Below, one piece after another: positions 1-6,822 of a stretch of 64,000 nt of DNA. The notes under the pieces were generated by a model that was not told the DNA's origin, made no database searches, and saw nothing but the letters and a program-made list of their open reading frames with translations. Position 1 is the stretch's first letter, and every line of letters begins with the position of its first letter. The translations under genes and the position numbers were made by a program. Origin of the DNA: Lacibacter sp. H375 (GTDB lineage Bacteria; Bacteroidota; Bacteroidia; Chitinophagales; Chitinophagaceae); contig NZ_JBBKTT010000001.1 in NCBI RefSeq assembly GCF_037892425.1, positions 4,278,001-4,342,000 of the forward strand, written 5' to 3'.

Positions 1-451
1 GCAGCACTTTAAGATCAAGTTCCATCCCAATCACAAACATGAAAAGGATAAGACCTATCTGGCTAAGGAATTGCAGATTGCCTAGTGATTGAGGAGGAAA
101 CAATGTAGCGGAGAATTCGGGAAACACAGTACCAATCAATGACGGCCCTAAAACAATACCGGCAATAATTTCTCCGATGACAGTTGGTTGTCCGATCTTT
201 TTGAATACCCAGCCAAAGAAACGTGCGGCAAAAATGATGGTCACAATTTGTGCCAGCAGAATGGCCAATGGATGCTGCAGATTATGAAGAAGAGAATCTG
301 TAAAATCGTCCCACTTGGTTTTTTCAGAAACAGCTGCTTTGATTGCTCTGCCCTTCTCCAGTTTAATGCCCATGAGAATGATCCAGTACATTAAAACAGA
401 AAAAGCTCCTATTGTTATAATATAAAAAAAGCCGTTCTTGAATTTTTTCAT
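1..451 (-). CDS. Cation:proton antiporter, CPA2/Kef type (3' part outside window)
   Basis: About 150 N-terminal residues are visible; the gene runs off the left edge. I read it by translating the complement from the ATG at 451. A first membrane segment (about residues 8-28) and a charged loop (about 30-55) precede a second hydrophobic stretch. Then comes the block IGQPTVIGEIIAGIVLGPS (about residues 87-105), a hallmark of CPA2 antiporters (Kef/NhaS3-like). A further segment ending in FVIGMELDL follows. The family exchanges K+ or Na+ for H+ across the inner membrane. The extra N-terminal segment and loop are common in Bacteroidota members. Whether regulatory RCK domains follow cannot be seen. 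Ion specificity is unknown. Confidence 0.85.
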   Translation of the reverse strand, partial: MKKFKNGFFYIITIGAFSVLMYWIILMGIKLEKGRAIKAAVSEKTKWDDFTDSLLHNLQHPLAILLAQIVTIIFAARFFGWVFKKIGQPTVIGEIIAGIVLGPSLIGTVFPEFSATLFPPQSLGNLQFLSQIGLILFMFVIGMELDLKVL

Positions 452-610
452 TATGCCGTTTTAATTAAAATGTTAGCTACAATGCAAAAACGGGACTACT
501 TAATGGAGAAAAGCGAATTTACGGTTTCCTGCAATTAATTTCCCTGTGTGAAGGAGATTTTGCAGGAATGAAGGATGAAGAAATTGTTAGGAAAGACTGG
601 AATGTTTTGA

Positions 611-705
611 CTGACAGATCTCTCCTTCGTCGGGATGACAGAGGGCGGAGCATCTGCATAACTGTTCATAATCACTTGTCATTTCGAAGAACGAGAAAAC
701 TGATG
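611..705. repeat. REP-like imperfect inverted repeat
   Basis: Left arm 611-642 carries the words CTCTCCTTCGTC and GGGATGACAGA. Right arm 677-703 carries GTCATTTCGAAGAACGAGAA. Complemented, the two arms align with several mismatches, so the stretch can fold into a long imperfect hairpin. From memory, words such as GTCATTTCGAA and GGGATGACA are characteristic of dispersed intergenic palindromes in Bacteroidota; copy number in this genome cannot be tested here. It fills the gap between two minus-strand genes. Confidence 0.5.
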
Positions 706-723
706 GGAATATTTATCATCATC

Positions 724-1122
724 TCATTTTCGTTTTCGAAACTGCTCATAAATATAATCATGAACATACAGCTGTTTGTAATGTCTCATTTTATATCTAA
801 TAACAATTCCATGGTCGAAGGTTTCAACAGTATTAAAATTATATTCTTTTCCATTATCCATGACAACTGTTACATCAAAAAATCCTTTATTAATTTTTAG
901 TTCAAAGGTTCCGGCAAATGTTCTGTCATTTATCAATGCACAAAATTTATTCGTAGACTCTTTGTCGACTAAAATGATTGAACGGGGAATTGTGCGATCT
1001 CCTAATCGATTAACAATTTCGATTCGATCAATATGAGAGCAAGCAATCTGCTCAACATCATATGAAATGCATGCATAGGAAAAATAAGAAGAAAAGAGGA
1101 TGAGCAGTATATTTTTTAACAT
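724..1122 (-). CDS. Hypothetical exported protein
   Basis: I do not recognise this 132-residue protein. The frame is open to 1245, but the likely start is the ATG at 1122. It begins MLKNILLILFSSYFSYACIS, a basic residue, a hydrophobic core and a possible lipobox cysteine (SYAC), so it is probably exported or a lipoprotein. The remainder is a soluble region of alternating strands with VDKESTNKFCALIND and FDVTVVMDNGKEY. The longer reading upstream of 1122 runs into the repeat array at 1206-1239 and looks spurious. It lies downstream of the LolE-like permease on the same strand. Confidence 0.55.
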   Translation of the reverse strand: MLKNILLILFSSYFSYACISYDVEQIACSHIDRIEIVNRLGDRTIPRSIILVDKESTNKFCALINDRTFAGTFELKINKGFFDVTVVMDNGKEYNFNTVETFDHGIVIRYKMRHYKQLYVHDYIYEQFRKRK

Positions 1123-1205
1123 CTCAAGCAAGGTGATTTTTTTTAATACGGTTCTGAAGTGGTAATAACATAACACTGTATATTCGGATACGAAGCCGGG
1201 CTTTG

Positions 1206-1239
1206 GTACATCGTACATCTTTACTTCGTACTTCACATC
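1206..1239. repeat. Degenerate word array, GTACATC/TACTTC family
   Basis: The plus strand reads GTACATC, GTACATC, TTTACTTC, GTACTTC, CACATC in succession: a 7-8 base word repeated with small changes. It ends at the stop codon of the permease gene (complement of 1238-1240). Related arrays occur at 15274-15300, directly after another stop codon, and at 41511-41534. Confidence 0.6.
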
Positions 1240-2470
1240 ACTCAAACCTCAACGCCTTCACCGGGCTCATCTTTCTCACCAGCAACGAAGGAATAAACAG
1301 AATTAAAAAGCTCACCACAAAGGTTACCACATTGATCAACAGCACCTGCCACCACAACACACGAATAGGCGCAGTGGCAACATAGTAAGCGCTTTCATCC
1401 AATTTAATAAAACCGGTTGTTTGTTGCAGCCAGCAAATACCAAGACCAAGCAATGTGCCCAGTGTGAGCCCAACTACTGCAATAATTAAAGCCTGGTTCC
1501 AGAAGATCACCTGCACCTGGTTGTTAGTGGCGCCGGTAGCTTTGAGTAAGCCGATCATACGGGAGCGTTCAAGTACTAGAATGATCAAACAGGAAATTAA
1601 ATTGATGACTGCCACAATGCACATGATAATCAAGATCACCGTTTTGTTGGTGCTTTGCAATGCCAGCCAATCGAAGATGTTGGGATAAATTTCACGCAAC
1701 GGCGTACTGAACCAAACAACAGGCAACTGGTCGAGCAACTGGTTATTGGTTTTATAATCAGTACGATAATCTTTTAAGGTTACTTCATAGCCACCGATCT
1801 GTGTATGGGTCCATCCATTTAACCGGCGGATAAGATTCATGTCGATAATGGCAAATGTTTTATCGTATTCTTCAATCCCTGTTTTATAAATACCACACAC
1901 CGTAACAGGCCGCACACGTGGAGCCGTGCTGTTGTTGTCAATAAAATAAATGAGAATACGGTCGCCCACTTTTGCATTGATCTGTTTAGCAGTATAAGTT
2001 GAAATAACGATCTGGTTATTCTGAACACTGTCATCAAACTCCAGCCACTTGCCTTGCTGCATAAATGGTTGCAACCGTTCTTTGGAGAATTGCTTGTCCA
2101 CTCCTTTCAGTAAAACGCCTTCAATGGTTTCACTGGTTTTAAGCATGGCGGATTTAGTGGCGAATGCATCTACCAGTTTTACATTGGGGTGCGCTTTCAG
2201 TGTGTTATACACCGTATCATTTTTTTCGACAGGAAGTTCTTCTGCCAAACCTGAAACAGATGATTGCTGCTGCTGCACCCGCAGGTGTCCCCAAAAGCTG
2301 AACACTTTACTGCTGACTGTGTATTGAAAGCCTTCAACAAATGCAAATGCAAGAATCATCACCGCAACGCTGATGGCTGTGGCAGCCGCCGACAATCGGA
2401 TGATGAACCGTGAAAAAGATTGGTTTCGTTGAAAAACCAACCGCCGTGCTATAAACGATGCAATGTTCAA
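1238..2470 (-). CDS. LolC/LolE-type ABC transporter permease
   Basis: 410 residues, FtsX/LolE family. A first membrane helix (about residues 22-46) is followed by a large periplasmic domain (about 47-275). Three C-terminal helices follow (about 279-300, 322-345, 377-400), with the family ending PSLLVRKMSPVKALRFE. The opening NIASFIARRLVF is typical of Bacteroidota lipoprotein-release permeases. The likely role is extraction of lipoproteins from the inner membrane with an ATPase partner that is not in this window. The start codon is TTG (complement of 2468-2470); no ATG gives the conserved N-terminus. The stop codon touches a short repeat array. LolC versus LolE cannot be decided. Confidence 0.85.
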   Translation of the reverse strand: MNIASFIARRLVFQRNQSFSRFIIRLSAAATAISVAVMILAFAFVEGFQYTVSSKVFSFWGHLRVQQQQSSVSGLAEELPVEKNDTVYNTLKAHPNVKLVDAFATKSAMLKTSETIEGVLLKGVDKQFSKERLQPFMQQGKWLEFDDSVQNNQIVISTYTAKQINAKVGDRILIYFIDNNSTAPRVRPVTVCGIYKTGIEEYDKTFAIIDMNLIRRLNGWTHTQIGGYEVTLKDYRTDYKTNNQLLDQLPVVWFSTPLREIYPNIFDWLALQSTNKTVILIIMCIVAVINLISCLIILVLERSRMIGLLKATGATNNQVQVIFWNQALIIAVVGLTLGTLLGLGICWLQQTTGFIKLDESAYYVATAPIRVLWWQVLLINVVTFVVSFLILFIPSLLVRKMSPVKALRFE

Positions 2471-2475
2471 ATCTT

Positions 2476-2483
2476 TATCTTTG
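2476..2483 (+). promoter_or_regulatory. Bacteroidota -7 box upstream of the plug gene
   Basis: TATCTTTG matches TAnnTTTG exactly. No clear -33 TTTG is seen. Transcription from here would give a leader of about 160 bases for the plug gene, containing both palindromes at 2516-2580. The box overlaps the 5' end of the divergent permease gene. Confidence 0.5.
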
Positions 2484-2515
2484 AAAGGTTGTAAAACTAA
2501 TGGTTTCTGTTAATA

Positions 2516-2580
2516 AAGGTTACCAACCTTGTATGGGGGTGTAGATTTTTTCAGCATTTTACAATAAGGTTGGCAACCTT
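2516..2580. repeat. Pair of near-identical palindromes, centres 50 bp apart
   Basis: 2516-2530 is AAGGTTACCAACCTT and 2566-2580 is AAGGTTGGCAACCTT. Each is a near-perfect palindrome with AAGGTT/AACCTT arms, and each is followed by G and preceded by an A-rich AATAA. The centres lie 50 bp apart, close to five helical turns. A lone half AAGGTT lies at 2485-2490. They occupy the divergent region between the permease and plug genes, either as operator sites or as leader RNA structures. Confidence 0.6.
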
Positions 2581-2649
2581 GCAACAAACGAAGCAACTAT
2601 TTCCACCTGTTTTTAATCTCTGTAACAGCAGGTTTTAAATTAACGCATC

Positions 2650-3954
2650 ATGCAACAGATAAAACGCCTTTTTGCTTTTCTTGTTTTGGGTTTGTTTTTC
2701 AGCAATACTGTGATGGCACAGGAAGCTGATAAAATTTACAAGAGCAATATCCGTTCGGTAAAGTTTCATGTAAAAGGCGATCAGCTCAGTTACCCGATTA
2801 TACGTCTTAACAGTGGCGACCAGCTTGAACTGCATTTTGATGATATGGATGCTGATGTGAAATACTATTCTTACACCTTCACCCTTTGCAATGCCGATTG
2901 GACACAGGCCATGCTGAGCCAGTTCGATTATATGAAAGGCTTTTCAAATGTGCGTATCAATACTTACCGTAACTCTTCGCTTGTACTTACCCGTTACACA
3001 CATTATACTGCCAACCTGCCCGACCGCAATACTACTCCAACACGTAGCGGCAATTATGTGTTGAAAGTATTTACCAATGGCGATACATCGCAGCTGGCTT
3101 TCACCAAACGTTTCCTGGTGATCGATCCAAAAGTTACTGCAGGTGCAAGCGTGGTGCAGCCATTTAATTCAACCGTGTTTAAAACACATCAGAAAACACA
3201 ATTCAGTGTAAACGTGCAAAACATCAAACCCACAAATATTTTTCAACAGATAAAAGTGGTGATATTGCAGAACTACCGTTGGGACAACAGCATAAGCAAT
3301 CTGCAGCCAACTTTTATCCGTCAGAATATTCTTGAATATAACACTGAAGCACAGGCATTGTTTCCAGCACAGAAAGAATGGCGCTGGGTTGATCTTACAA
3401 GTTTCCGTTTGCAAACCGATCGTGTAGAGAAAGGTGATTATACCAATACCAGTCAAACACTTTATATAAAACCTGAAGGCGAACGGAAAGATCTGCGTTA
3501 CATGTATTACCGTGATTTCAATGGGTTTTACCAATTGATGAATATTGAGCAGAACAATCCTTACTGGCAGGGCGATTATGCAACGGTGTATTTCCGCTAT
3601 TCAACTCCTGATCGTAAAGAAATACCCAACAAAGATCTATACTTGTTTGGTGAGCTTACCAATTACGAATTGACTAATGCCAACCGTTTACAATTTAATG
3701 CGGAGACAGGCATGTATGAAACCAAGCAGTTTTTGAAGCAGGCCCTGTACGATTATATTTACGTAACAAAAGATAAAACCACCAAACAGATCAGCACTGA
3801 AGTTACAGAAGGCAACTGGTGGGAAGCAGAAAATACTTACACGATCCTTGTTTATTACAAACCATTAGGCGGTCGTGCAGATGAATTGGTTGGCATGACC
3901 CAGGTGAACTCTTTAGCGAACCGACCAAACTTCAATAATAACCGGATATTGTAA
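2650..3954 (+). CDS. Type IX secretion system plug protein (DUF5103)
   Basis: 434 residues with a signal peptide (about residues 1-23, ending TVMAQE). The body matches the DUF5103 family as I know it: the opening NIRSVKFHVKGDQLSYPIIRLNSG, the strand-rich middle, and the region with YLFGELTNYELT and the closing YKPLGGRADELVG. Family knowledge: the homologue in Flavobacterium johnsoniae is the 'Plug', a periplasmic protein that occupies the SprA translocon pore when it is not engaged. Two T9SS cargo proteins in this window (ending at 25659 and 50414) fit an active T9SS. It is transcribed alone, divergent from the permease. Confidence 0.85.
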   Translation: MQQIKRLFAFLVLGLFFSNTVMAQEADKIYKSNIRSVKFHVKGDQLSYPIIRLNSGDQLELHFDDMDADVKYYSYTFTLCNADWTQAMLSQFDYMKGFSNVRINTYRNSSLVLTRYTHYTANLPDRNTTPTRSGNYVLKVFTNGDTSQLAFTKRFLVIDPKVTAGASVVQPFNSTVFKTHQKTQFSVNVQNIKPTNIFQQIKVVILQNYRWDNSISNLQPTFIRQNILEYNTEAQALFPAQKEWRWVDLTSFRLQTDRVEKGDYTNTSQTLYIKPEGERKDLRYMYYRDFNGFYQLMNIEQNNPYWQGDYATVYFRYSTPDRKEIPNKDLYLFGELTNYELTNANRLQFNAETGMYETKQFLKQALYDYIYVTKDKTTKQISTEVTEGNWWEAENTYTILVYYKPLGGRADELVGMTQVNSLANRPNFNNNRIL

Positions 3955-3982
3955 AAATTGAATCGTTTTACATTATCAACCG

Positions 3983-4007
3983 CCGTCAGGTTTTACACTG
4001 TTGACGG
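3983..4007. terminator. Hairpin after the plug gene, dispersed-element type
   Basis: CCGTCA (3983-3988) pairs with TGACGG (4002-4007), followed by AGTTTTG, so it may terminate the plug transcript. The surrounding sequence, read on the complement, is closely related to 15308-15331 (shared CGTCAACAGT and TGACGGCGGTT). It is therefore probably a dispersed element rather than a private terminator. Confidence 0.4.
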
Positions 4008-4021
4008 AGTTTTGAACAAAC

Positions 4022-4058
4022 TTTAAACTTTCAACTTTTCAACCTTCAACTTTTCTTT
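4022..4058. repeat. Degenerate word array, CTTTCAACTTTTCAAC family
   Basis: The plus strand reads AACTTTCAAC, TTTTCAAC, CTTCAAC, TTTTC in succession. It lies directly upstream of the SRP RNA promoter. The same words occur inside the trmN6 coding sequence at 15931-15965. Confidence 0.6.
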
Positions 4059-4066
4059 CATTCCCT

Positions 4067-4074
4067 TATCTTTG
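4067..4074 (+). promoter_or_regulatory. -7 box of the SRP RNA gene
   Basis: TATCTTTG is an exact TAnnTTTG match and ends 4 bases before the predicted 5' end of the SRP RNA (4079). This fits initiation right at the RNA end. The -33 region falls in the word array 4022-4058 and shows no clear TTTG. Confidence 0.7.
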
Positions 4075-4078
4075 CGCC

Positions 4079-4173
4079 GGCAGGTCTTGCACGACCAGCT
4101 CCTGCTGAACTCCCCCAGGGTGGGAACGCAGCAAGGGTAAGCGGTTGTAGCGGTGCGATGTAAGTAACCTGCC
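4079..4173 (+). ncRNA. ffs: Signal recognition particle RNA, small bacterial type (4.5S)
   Basis: About 95 bases. The ends pair, GGCAGGT (4079-4085) with ACCTGCC (4167-4173). The apical part carries the SRP signature, with CCAGGGTGGGAACGCAGCAAGG around 4115-4136 matching the conserved helix 8 region that binds Ffh. A T-rich stretch follows at 4175-4187 and should end transcription. The RNA forms the signal recognition particle with Ffh for co-translational membrane targeting. The next gene (start 4251) is separate. Confidence 0.93.
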
Positions 4174-4250
4174 ATTTTTTTCTTTTCCTGTTTGAAGATG
4201 CCCCTAACAAACGAATATTTTTTCATCTTCAAAACAACCAAACTTTACGC

Positions 4251-4904
4251 ATGAAATTTTTCATTGACACAGCAGACCTTTCACAAATTAAGGAAGCGAA
4301 CGAATTAGGTATTCTTGATGGTGTTACTACCAACCCATCGTTAATGGCTAAAGTGGGCATTAAAGGAACCGATGCAATTACGCAACACTACAAAACCATT
4401 TGCGAAATGGTTGATGGTGATATCAGCGCAGAAGTGATCAGTACCGATTTTGCAGGCATAGTAGAAGAAGGGAAAAAACTGGCTGCTATTCACCCGAACA
4501 TTGTGGTGAAAGTGCCAATGATCAAAGATGGTATCAAAGCCCTGAAATATTTTAGCGATAACGGTATTAAAACCAACTGTACGTTAGTATTCAGCGCAGG
4601 CCAGGCAATTCTTGCTGCTAAAGCAGGAGCTACTTATGTATCTCCGTTTATTGGTCGTATTGATGATGGCGGTTGGGATGGTATGGCATTGATTGGCCAG
4701 ATCGCTAACATTTATTCATTACAAGGTTTTGAAACAGAAATTCTTGCTGCATCTATCCGCACACCGTTGCACATTATCCAGGCAGCTGAATTAGGTGCAA
4801 ATGTTTGTACCTGTCCGTTAAGTTCAATACTGGGTTTGTTAAAACACCCGTTAACTGATATTGGCTTGGCGCAATTTTTAGAAGATGCAAAAAAGTTTCA
4901 ATAA
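4251..4904 (+). CDS. fsa: Transaldolase / fructose-6-phosphate aldolase family (TalC/FSA type)
   Basis: 217 residues, the usual length of the short FSA/TalC group of class I aldolases. The N-terminus [20 protein letters not shown] and GVTTNPSL (residues 24-31) are family signatures. The Schiff-base lysine is K87 in [22 protein letters not shown] (about residues 130-143) and the C-terminal ASIRTPLHI also fit. It acts in the cytosol, moving dihydroxyacetone units in the non-oxidative pentose phosphate pathway (transaldolase) or cleaving fructose 6-phosphate. Sequence alone does not separate the two activities; transaldolase is the more likely role in Bacteroidota. A strong terminator follows. 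Confidence 0.93.
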   Translation: MKFFIDTADLSQIKEANELGILDGVTTNPSLMAKVGIKGTDAITQHYKTICEMVDGDISAEVISTDFAGIVEEGKKLAAIHPNIVVKVPMIKDGIKALKYFSDNGIKTNCTLVFSAGQAILAAKAGATYVSPFIGRIDDGGWDGMALIGQIANIYSLQGFETEILAASIRTPLHIIQAAELGANVCTCPLSSILGLLKHPLTDIGLAQFLEDAKKFQ

Positions 4905-4921
4905 GTAAACTCATTATAAAC

Positions 4922-4951
4922 AAAAAGCTCCTGTTACCGGGAGCTTTTTTT
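4922..4951 (+). terminator. Rho-independent terminator
   Basis: AAAAAGCTCC (4922-4931) pairs fully with GGAGCTTTTT (4940-4949) around an 8-base loop, and more T follows. It is symmetric, so it can serve both the aldolase gene and the convergent membrane protein gene ending at 4977. Confidence 0.9.
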
Positions 4952-4976
4952 ATGCATTTATATGAACGAATGAATA

Positions 4977-5417
4977 CTACGCTGAAAGTTTTTCTACATC
5001 CAGCAATTCGTTATCCTTGTTTTCAATAAACTGTTTTCTGTAACGGGCAACCTGTGTCCAATAAATAATCCAACAGATCAACGCTCCCAACCCGAAGAAG
5101 AAACCAATCACGGGCATCAGGCTTGCAATAGCTAAGAGCGCATAAATATTACCGATATCTTTTGTTGGTGTTTGTTGACTATATGAAATATTTAACCTGT
5201 CGCACTCTTGCCTGATTGAATTGGCTAATTTATTAATGACCACAAACATCCAAATCAAATTAAAAAGAGGAATAAGTAATAACCAAACCTGTGCCGGTAC
5301 TAACCGCCTGTTTTCAATTGAGATTTGTTCTGCAGTTCGATAAAGAGTCACTAGAAAGAAAATGTACGGGACAAGAAATGCCAGCAAAAAGGCCAACTGA
5401 ATAAGACCACCCATCAT
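4977..5417 (-). CDS. Hypothetical integral membrane protein
   Basis: 146 residues with four hydrophobic segments: about 5-25, 42-62 (VWLLLIPLFNLIWMFVVIN), 88-105 and 107-127. A hydrophilic loop containing RQECDRLNISYSQQTP lies between the second and third. The PLFNLIWMF block followed by KLANSI and a polar loop is typical of an uncharacterised Bacteroidota membrane family; I cannot give a function. The start at 5417 lies 9 bases after the sirtuin stop, so the two are probably co-transcribed with the sirtuin first. Confidence 0.7.
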   Translation of the reverse strand: MMGGLIQLAFLLAFLVPYIFFLVTLYRTAEQISIENRRLVPAQVWLLLIPLFNLIWMFVVINKLANSIRQECDRLNISYSQQTPTKDIGNIYALLAIASLMPVIGFFFGLGALICWIIYWTQVARYRKQFIENKDNELLDVEKLSA

Positions 5418-5426
5418 AGTTTAATT

Positions 5427-6119
5427 TTAAAGGAAAGATAATAATCGTTCCCGTAATTCCCTCACTCCTTCTGTTGCCGGTTTTTCGATTGCCGTAATAT
5501 TCTGCACCGCCGATGTGTAAGGAATCTTTTTATCAACAATGAATTTTGGAATTGCATCTGCTGCCACCGTAATTAACCCAGCTGCCGGGTAAACAACCAA
5601 TGATGTGCCAACCACTGCAAAAAAATCGGCTTGCTGAACAACAGGAATAGCTTCTTCAATCATCGGCACTGCTTCTTCAAACCAAACAATATGCGGACGT
5701 AGTTGTGCGCCATCCTCCGCCTTATCGCCCACCATTATATCACCTTTAATATCATAGATCAAATGCTCATCACGTTCGCTACGCATTTTTAATATCTGTC
5801 CATGCAGGTGAAGAATATTGGTGGAGCCGCCACGCTCGTGCAGGTCATCGATGTTTTGGGTGATGATGGTTACATCAAAATCATTTTCCAATTCAGCTAA
5901 ACCAATATGTGCTGCATTCGGTTGAGCATTCAAAACATCCTTTCTTCTGTAATTATAAAAATCAAGAACCAGTTGCGGATTCTTTCGCCATGCACGTGGT
6001 GTGGCTACATCTTCTATCTTGTAGCCTTTCCATAAACCATCACTGTCACGAAATGTACGTAAACCACTTTCGGCACTGATGCCTGCACCAGTGAGTACAA
6101 CCAATTTCTTTTTCTGCAT
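5427..6119 (-). CDS. cobB: NAD-dependent protein deacylase, sirtuin (CobB/SIRT5 class, no zinc cysteines)
   Basis: 230 residues. The NAD-binding GAGISAESGLRTFRD is at residues 11-25, QNIDDLHERGG at 88-98 and the catalytic histidine at H106 (LHLHG); VVGTSLVVYPAAGL is near residue 170. Tyr55 and Arg58 (FYNYRR) match the YxxR pair that in SIRT5 and E. coli CobB binds acidic acyl groups, so desuccinylase/demalonylase activity is likely. The protein has no cysteine at all, so the usual Cys4 zinc site between the HG motif and the C-terminal Rossmann part is absent. It starts at an ATG 4 bases after a -7 box and is followed closely by the membrane protein gene. Confidence 0.9.
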   Translation of the reverse strand: MQKKKLVVLTGAGISAESGLRTFRDSDGLWKGYKIEDVATPRAWRKNPQLVLDFYNYRRKDVLNAQPNAAHIGLAELENDFDVTIITQNIDDLHERGGSTNILHLHGQILKMRSERDEHLIYDIKGDIMVGDKAEDGAQLRPHIVWFEEAVPMIEEAIPVVQQADFFAVVGTSLVVYPAAGLITVAADAIPKFIVDKKIPYTSAVQNITAIEKPATEGVRELRERLLSFL

Positions 6120-6123
6120 ACTT

Positions 6124-6131
6124 CAAAAATA
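6124..6131 (-). promoter_or_regulatory. -7 box giving a leaderless sirtuin mRNA
   Basis: On the minus strand TATTTTTG matches TAnnTTTG and ends 4 bases before the ATG at 6119. Initiation at the usual distance would place the transcript start on or next to the start codon. Confidence 0.55.
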
Positions 6132-6141
6132 AAGAAAGAGT

Positions 6142-6771
6142 TTAATCGATGCGGGTGAGTTCTTTGCCGGGTTTTGCATAACTGTACCTTGCCAGCTTCT
6201 CCGTTGCATAATAACCATCAATGCCGAGTGAGGTGATGATGTTGGCTTTTTCTAAGTCGAGAAAGCCATCGGATGCCAAAATCTGATCATCAATGAACAC
6301 TCCTGTAACAGCACCGATCACAAAAAATGTATTGTTGAATTTGATGGGAATGATCTCTTTTAATTCCATGGCATACTTCACCGGACTTTCAAACACAAAT
6401 GGCGCTTTGCTGTGTTCCGTTAATTCTTCTGTTAAACCAACAGCGTTAAATTCACTCTCTGCATACTTTGCACTTGTTTGATGAGCCTTCTCAACCAGAT
6501 TTGCAGGAATAAGATTGATGGTATACTGTCCTGTTGCTTCTATATTACTGAGTGTGTGCGGAGCAGCTTCTTTTGGCCGGTTGACAAAACCAATTAATGC
6601 AGGATCGGCACCGATATGTACAACATTGCTGAAGATGGCGAGATTACTTTTACCCTCTTTACTAACTGTGGCAATTAAACTGGCACTTTTAAAACCGCTT
6701 AGACTGTTAATGAAATTACCTCTGTAAAAACGTTCCCAACTCTGAATAGTTGAAAGACTGTAAAAAGCCAT
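6142..6771 (-). CDS. Flavin reductase family protein
   Basis: 209 residues with the flavin reductase-like, FMN-binding split-barrel fold. The core is about residues 10-170: GFKSASLIATVSKEGKSNLAIFSN, then PALIGFVNRPKEAAPHTLSNI and YTINLI. The block SAKYAESEFNAVGL matches the region that contacts FMN and substrate in this family. The C-terminal extension (about 171-209) contains GIDGYYATEKLARYSYAKPGK, frequent in the Bacteroidota group. It probably uses NAD(P)H to reduce free or bound flavin; the partner enzyme is unknown. It is divergent from the photolyase gene with only 51 bases between start codons. Confidence 0.85.
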   Translation of the reverse strand: MAFYSLSTIQSWERFYRGNFINSLSGFKSASLIATVSKEGKSNLAIFSNVVHIGADPALIGFVNRPKEAAPHTLSNIEATGQYTINLIPANLVEKAHQTSAKYAESEFNAVGLTEELTEHSKAPFVFESPVKYAMELKEIIPIKFNNTFFVIGAVTGVFIDDQILASDGFLDLEKANIITSLGIDGYYATEKLARYSYAKPGKELTRID

Positions 6772-6822
6772 TGTTCTTTTTGAATGCTAAACATTCTGCA
6801 TTGAAAATTGTTGTGTTTTTCT

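Noticed and set aside
568-900. 110-residue plus-strand frame
   Set aside because: It covers the REP-like hairpin and the antisense of the exported protein gene; no motif.
4023-4241. 72-residue minus-strand frame
   Set aside because: It crosses the SRP RNA and the word array 4022-4058; the apparent peptide KEKLKVEKLKV is the repeat read in one frame.
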